From the NCBI RefSeq assembly GCF_907164915.1, contig NC_061870.1, positions 26,697,348 to 26,761,347 on the forward strand: a DNA stretch of 64,000 nt, in the 5' to 3' direction. The notes beneath the pieces were generated by a model that had not been told where the DNA came from, searched no databases, and worked only from the letters and a program-made list of their open reading frames with translations. Both the position numbers and the translations under genes were made by a program. The DNA comes from Impatiens glandulifera. Lineage: Eukaryota; Streptophyta; Magnoliopsida; Ericales; Balsaminaceae. This document shows, piece after piece, positions 59,300-64,000 of the stretch (position 1 is the first letter of the stretch; each line of letters starts with the position of its first letter).

Positions 59300-60575
59300 A
59301 AGATATTCTTGAAATGACATTTCGTGATAATTAATCAACTAAAATATAAGTATTATTTCTTAAAAAAAATATTAATTAGGAATCAATATTATTATGGTTA
59401 AGGACGCCAATTTAAAATCGTTCCACGAAAATCGAACCAAATTGTCCTGTTTGGGACGATTTTTCCCAAAACTGAATGGGAATGAGGTGAGGATGATATT
59501 TGTGTCCCCCGTCTCAACCAGCCCCGATCTCATCTCGAATATGCCCCGAACACTATAAAACATAATTAAATATATTAAATCACCAATATGTTTATTTATT
59601 CACTATAATTTTATTAACGGTGCCTGCGAGGATTCCCCGAAACTGAACAAAACCGAACGTGGCGAGGATAATAAATGTATTTCCCGGTTCGAACTGCCCT
59701 ATTACCCTCCCTAATTATTGTGTATTTGTTTGGATAATAAATGAAAGTTTGACTATTAAGCTTAATAACAAGATTTATATCATTAAATGATGTAACTCAA
59801 CTACTCTCTTCCAACAACTATATGATTATTTATGTTTAATGAGATTGACTTTTGGTCATTTTACTCCATATATTTATAACTTCATTTTAATTAAATAATG
59901 ATCTTAGTCTAATAATTTTAAAATTGGTACGAAATATGATTGCTTGTATTTCTGAAATTATTTGTCATTTTTTTAAAAACTAATTTATATTTAATTGATA
60001 TTAGAATCAGATCGGACCCACTGACCTACATATCAAAAACTTATTTCAGAAATATAAAATTTCCAGTTATACCTACACTCAATTTAACCTTCTAGAAAAA
60101 TTGTATTTTTTTTTTTTTAATAAATTATGGAAACTTGAATAACTTCCACCATCACTACTCTTATTTCTTAAGATCATTATAATTATTTAAATTACTTTAA
60201 TTGGTTAAAAAATGTGTAAATTCATATCTAAACTTTGACATTTGATTAATTAGAAAAATCCCATCCAATAATACAACTAGTTAAGAAAATCTCATAATTA
60301 AATAACTAATTTAAATATTTAGTTTGAAAATTAATTTATTTTAAAAAATTATTAATTCAATAATATTATAAGAATGAAAGTCGTTTAAGTATAACGATAA
60401 AAAAATATAAAATATAAGAGTTTAATCCCCATTTGAGAGTAACAATTAAAAACACAATAAAACAAAGGTTCACCAACGGAAAAAATAATATAAAGTTATC
60501 CGAACTAGATAACTAGAATTAAATAGAGAATATTAATATCTAATTATTTATTATCATATATATTATTGTATTAAA
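59300..60575. other. AT-rich intergenic DNA
   Basis: The part 59395-59710 contains GAACCAAATTGTCC..., CGAACTGCCC-type words with slightly higher GC, which look like decayed repeat. No gene seen. Confidence 0.4.
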
Positions 60576-60579
60576 AATG

Positions 60580-60760
60580 ATTGGGAGAGAAAATTTTAAA
60601 AGAAATGACGTGGTTCATTTGCCAAAAAAATAACAAAAATTTTCTCTCTTCTTACCTTTTTATCATTTTTCCAACCAGTGATACAGTGACACATCATTCC
60701 TTCCCCATTCTCTCTCTCAAATTCCCTCCCCTATCACTCTTATTGTATTTTTCTCTACTC
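60580..60760. mobile_element. MITE-like remnant related to 182-665
   Basis: GGGAGAGAAAATTTT and AAATGACGTGG on the left are partly complementary to ACATCATTCC and ATTCTCTCTC on the right, in the same order as in the element at 182-665. Short and degraded. Confidence 0.35.
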
Positions 60761-60849
60761 TATTAATACATGTTCAAAATATATTGATTCTAATATGACA
60801 TTTCTTATTCTAATTTACAATGCTTTAAGGTAAAGTAATATTTGATTCA

Positions 60850-62118
60850 TTAATGAATCTGAGACAATGAAGATGATGAGACTGAAGAATCATTAATCAT
60901 GGACTTGGAAGGTGAAAATTGGAATGGTTTTGGTGGAATTTCCATGGCTTCAACACTTCCTTCCAACATTTTCACCACTTCCCCCATTGAAGGTCTTTGC
61001 AATGGATTTATTTGAATGCACCACAACCCAACCAATATCATCTTTTCCCCCATCTCCTTTTCCTCCTCAGTAGTCGCGTTTGGAAGTTTTAAATCCTTTC
61101 CCTTCACGACTCTTTCGTAAATACAATCGGGAAAGTACACCTCGCTAGTTTGGTCATCTTCTTTAACTTCTTTCGCTCCCACCATCTCAAGAACCATCAT
61201 TCCAAAGCTATAGACATCAGACTTATGCCACAAGTTGCCCGTTTGGTAACATCCCTTTGTATACAGCCCCGAAACCTCCTTGGCCTTGTTTATCGATGAA
61301 CAATTTGGTTATCTTTTCAATTTGGTGGTAGCTATACCTTTTTGGAACATTAGCACCGTAGTTCCTCATGAATTGATCAACCGGGGTTTCCCTAGTACCC
61401 TTTCTTTTCAAAATGTAGACTCTTAAGATTATTGTTACTATGATCAGGAGCATAATGGGAAGTCCTGGAAAATAGATGAAAAAATTGATTTTATATGCTG
61501 TAATTTTATAATTTCAAATGTTAATGATCATATTAAATAGAAAATATAAGCAAAATCTTACTTACCTATAACCAATGTTATACCAAGAGGAAATCTGTCA
61601 ATAATTTCTTTTCAATGAAACACAATTCAATCAATTAGATTAACATTAATATTAATACGATCATTTTTTCAATTTAAAGCGTTTTAGATGGAATTGAACT
61701 TACTCACTTCTGTTATTGATATTTCCACATGTCTCTGCATAATCACCATCGATGCAATGACAGACAAACAACCCGCTGCCGCTCGAGCTTGACCCACATC
61801 GCCCATTCGACCCGATGCAGATGTCACAAGCCACATTATTAGCTGACCATACCAACCCAAACCCGTTTTCTAGGGCCGCCTTCACCCCTATTGTTGGCGA
61901 ATCTCTGAGCAAAGAAACGACCGGATGTTTTATTCACTTGAACATCAATAGAATAATTGTACCCGGACTTGACCGCGTCTCCTATGGTCAATATCAACGA
62001 AGTTTGTAAGTATGAATTATTCGAAATATTAACGTTGTTGTCGGATCCTGCACAGTCGAAGCTATTATTTATGTTGTTGAGAATTGCCCTGCAGCCGCAT
62101 AAAAGCGTCAAGTTGTAA
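60850..62118 (-). pseudogene. LRK10L-type receptor kinase pseudogene with deleted kinase core
   Basis: Read on the minus strand: an ectodomain starting abruptly in the middle at about 62118 (LTLLCGCRAI), with a frameshift near 61920 after VNKTSG, continuing as [24 protein letters not shown] and CHCIDGDYAETCG; a short exon near 61608-61567; then a membrane helix and juxtamembrane RYSYHQIEKITK with the glycine loop GQGGFGAVYKG (61465-61225). Directly after GQLV the sequence jumps to [11 protein letters not shown], so the whole catalytic segment from the VAVK lysine to the activation loop is missing and the frame is shifted. The C-lobe to the stop at 60850 is otherwise intact. Signal peptide and the first half of the ectodomain are also absent. 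Confidence 0.88.
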
Positions 62119-62124
62119 CATTAT

Positions 62125-62955
62125 ATATCCTAACCTTATATTTCAGTTGGAGAGCTCGTTACCCTTTATTACCTTTTTTTTAAGATTTTCGCACACATTA
62201 AACTGGTATTATTTGTGTTATTTTTTCACAATTGTAATGATTTTTTTGTTATGCTTAATCGCCTATCCATTTCATAAAAAATTGCATGGATTTTTTTTCC
62301 CTCAAATATCTCACTCAATTGCTTCTCATGAGACTAGGAAAAGGCAAATTCCAAATTCACTTCGAATTTCGGACCTCAACGTCCTGTTGCTCATGGTGTT
62401 TCACGAAGATTTTGAAGATTTTACAAATTTCTCTCCAATTAAATTATTCACTATAAAATGATAGGATATAGTCTCATTGTTTAAGACCATCAAGTCTAAG
62501 CTCAACAAACAAAAAAAACTCCAAATATGAGCTAACAATCAAAATCGGAACATAATTTATGTCTTACTATCAATTATAATTTCTTGTTAAATGGAGTATT
62601 TTTTTAGCAAATTTTGATATTACTATTTTATATTTTTATTTATGAAATTGTTTGATTTTTTGTTATAAATTGTGAAAAGTATATTCATATGCTTATTCAA
62701 AAGGGGGCTAAGTTGAGTGTATTTTCAATCAACTGTAGAAATCATTAATGAGGAAACTTAGACTTGGCAAGTTTGTAAATGTACCAACCAATGGTGGACC
62801 GTGTTAATATGGGACCTGGTTTATAAGCTGTTGCTAGGAACAAGTCATTACAAGTCAATTCTAAATTAATTGATTCATAGAAGAATTGAAAATCAACCCC
62901 AAGAAAATGTTTGTCACTTACAACCAATGTAATTAATATTGACCAAAATAATGTA
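62125..62955. other. Spacer between pseudogene and next kinase
   Basis: AT-rich, no gene recognised. The break at 62118 marks where ectodomain homology stops without a splice acceptor. Confidence 0.45.
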
Positions 62956-62959
62956 ACCC

Positions 62960-64000
62960 TTATTCTTGGTTTCTCGATTGAATCCCGGACAATAATGATG
63001 ATGAGTCTGAAGAATCATTAATGACGGCCCTGGAAGGTGAAAATTTGAATGGCTCTGGTGGAATTTCCATGGCATCAACATTTCCTTCTAACATTTTCAC
63101 CACTTCACACATTGACGGCCTTTGCAATGGATTTATTTGAATGCACCACAGCCCAACCAATATCATCTTTACCCCAAGCTCCTTTTCCTCCTCAGTAGTC
63201 GCGTTTGGAAGTTGTAGATCCTTTCCCTTCACGACTCTTTTGTAGATACAATCGGGAAAGTACACCTCGCTAGTTTGGTCATCATCTTTAATCTCTTTTG
63301 CACCCACCATCTCAAGAACCATCATCCCATAGCTATAGACATCGGACTTGTGAGAAGCCTTCCCAAACGCTCTAGAAGATACCTCCGGGGCAATGTACCC
63401 AATTGTTCCCCGTTGATCCATAGTGGACATTGTGCTCTGTCTCTTCTTGCAAAGTTTGGCCAATCCAAAATCAGATATTTTTGGACAGAATTCCTCGTCT
63501 AGAAGAATATTATGTGGTTTTATGTCAAAATGGACAATCCTAGTGGCGCAGCCCTGGTGCAAATACTCTAGTCCGCGGGCAATCCCAATCACAATCTGAT
63601 ACAATAGTTTCAATTCCAACCGAAGACTCGGGTCATCGCAGATAAACCTGTCTAGCGAACCGTTTGGCATGAACTCATAGACTAGAGCTCGTTTCTTACC
63701 TTGGTAACAAAAACCCAAAAGAGAAACCACGTTGACGTGGGAAGTCACACTAATGCTCTCGACTTCATTCATAAAATCACGTGAATCCCCTCCTTCTTCC
63801 TTGAGGAGCTTCACTGCCACAAGTTGCCCGCTTGGTAACTTCCCTTTGTATACAGTCCCGAAACCTCCTTGGCCTTGTTTATCGACGAATGATTTGGTAA
63901 TCTTTTCAATTTGGCGATAGCTATACCTTTTTGGAACATTGGCACCATAGTTTTTCATGAATTGCTCAACATTTGTATTGCCTGCTACAATAGCAGCTGT
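62960..64000 (-). CDS. LRK10L-2/PR5K-like receptor kinase, non-RD, partial at window end
   Basis: The kinase exon is open from the window edge to a stop at 62960-62962, about 346 codons. The visible part begins just after the membrane helix ([18 protein letters not shown]). Kinase landmarks: [48 protein letters not shown] and [14 protein letters not shown]. Phe replaces the Arg of HRD, so it is a non-RD kinase as usual for this subfamily, which is often linked to defence. The C-terminal tail is Ser-rich ([11 protein letters not shown]). Ectodomain and helix lie beyond 64000. The neighbouring pseudogene is a close relative (the C-lobes share long identical runs such as EVYFPDCIY). Confidence 0.92.
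   Translation of the reverse strand, partial: TAAIVAGNTNVEQFMKNYGANVPKRYSYRQIEKITKSFVDKQGQGGFGTVYKGKLPSGQLVAVKLLKEEGGDSRDFMNEVESISVTSHVNVVSLLGFCYQGKKRALVYEFMPNGSLDRFICDDPSLRLELKLLYQIVIGIARGLEYLHQGCATRIVHFDIKPHNILLDEEFCPKISDFGLAKLCKKRQSTMSTMDQRGTIGYIAPEVSSRAFGKASHKSDVYSYGMMVLEMVGAKEIKDDDQTSEVYFPDCIYKRVVKGKDLQLPNATTEEEKELGVKMILVGLWCIQINPLQRPSMCEVVKMLEGNVDAMEIPPEPFKFSPSRAVINDSSDSSSLLSGIQSRNQE

Noticed and set aside
62084..62461. 125-codon plus-strand frame as a gene
   Set aside because: It begins inside the antisense of the pseudogene ectodomain and continues into AT-rich DNA with no recognisable domain.

Overview
The window is nuclear DNA of a flowering plant, most likely a eudicot. The genes are split by many short GT-AG introns, the intergenic DNA is very AT-rich, and plant-only families are present (ABA4, CRM splicing factors, LRK10L/WAK-type receptor kinases). 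A nuclear tRNA-Tyr with a 14-nt intron fits. I cannot name the species. Splice sites and exon joins were read by eye from phase, GT-AG signals and family similarity.

Layout. 1-6130: gene-poor, with a MITE-like element, a promoter-like noncoding stretch holding three tandem repeat arrays (2100-2630), and a tRNA-like/SINE remnant. 6508-7591 (+): ABA4, neoxanthin synthesis. 8580-12186 (-): a membrane protein matching only the N-terminal half of ZnT5/MTP12 zinc transporters. 13686-14602 (+): ribosomal protein eS7. 14961-16880 (-): type I mannose-6-phosphate isomerase. 18313-20521 (-): M50B-like membrane peptidase. 20.5-31.1 kb: a repeat-rich gap. 31599-34808 (+): TRM/DUF4378 protein. 36211-38812 (+): plastidic glucose transporter. 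38978-39064 (-): tRNA-Tyr. 40253-43020 (+): CRS1-like CRM protein. 43558-45182 (-): ABHD17-like hydrolase. 45.2-50.6 kb: repeat-rich gap. 50676-51098 (-): small plant protein. 51557-52088: a striking foldback element. 53142-64000 (-): an LRK10L/WAK-like receptor kinase cluster.

The genes do not form a pathway, but their order echoes Arabidopsis chromosome 1 around At1g66880-At1g67300 (loci recalled from memory). This suggests an old collinear block. ABA4 acts in xanthophyll and ABA precursor synthesis in plastids; the glucose transporter and CRM protein are also plastid-directed.

The most unusual parts are: (1) three complete receptor ectodomain exons in tandem, all ending in phase-1 splice donors, upstream of one membrane-kinase cassette; (2) a 532-bp foldback element built of three hairpin modules inside long terminal inverted repeats; (3) a SINE-like family with at least five copies; (4) a ZnT5-like protein without the cation-efflux half; (5) a kinase pseudogene whose catalytic core was removed by a 2-bp-microhomology deletion and whose ectodomain belongs with the neighbouring kinase class.
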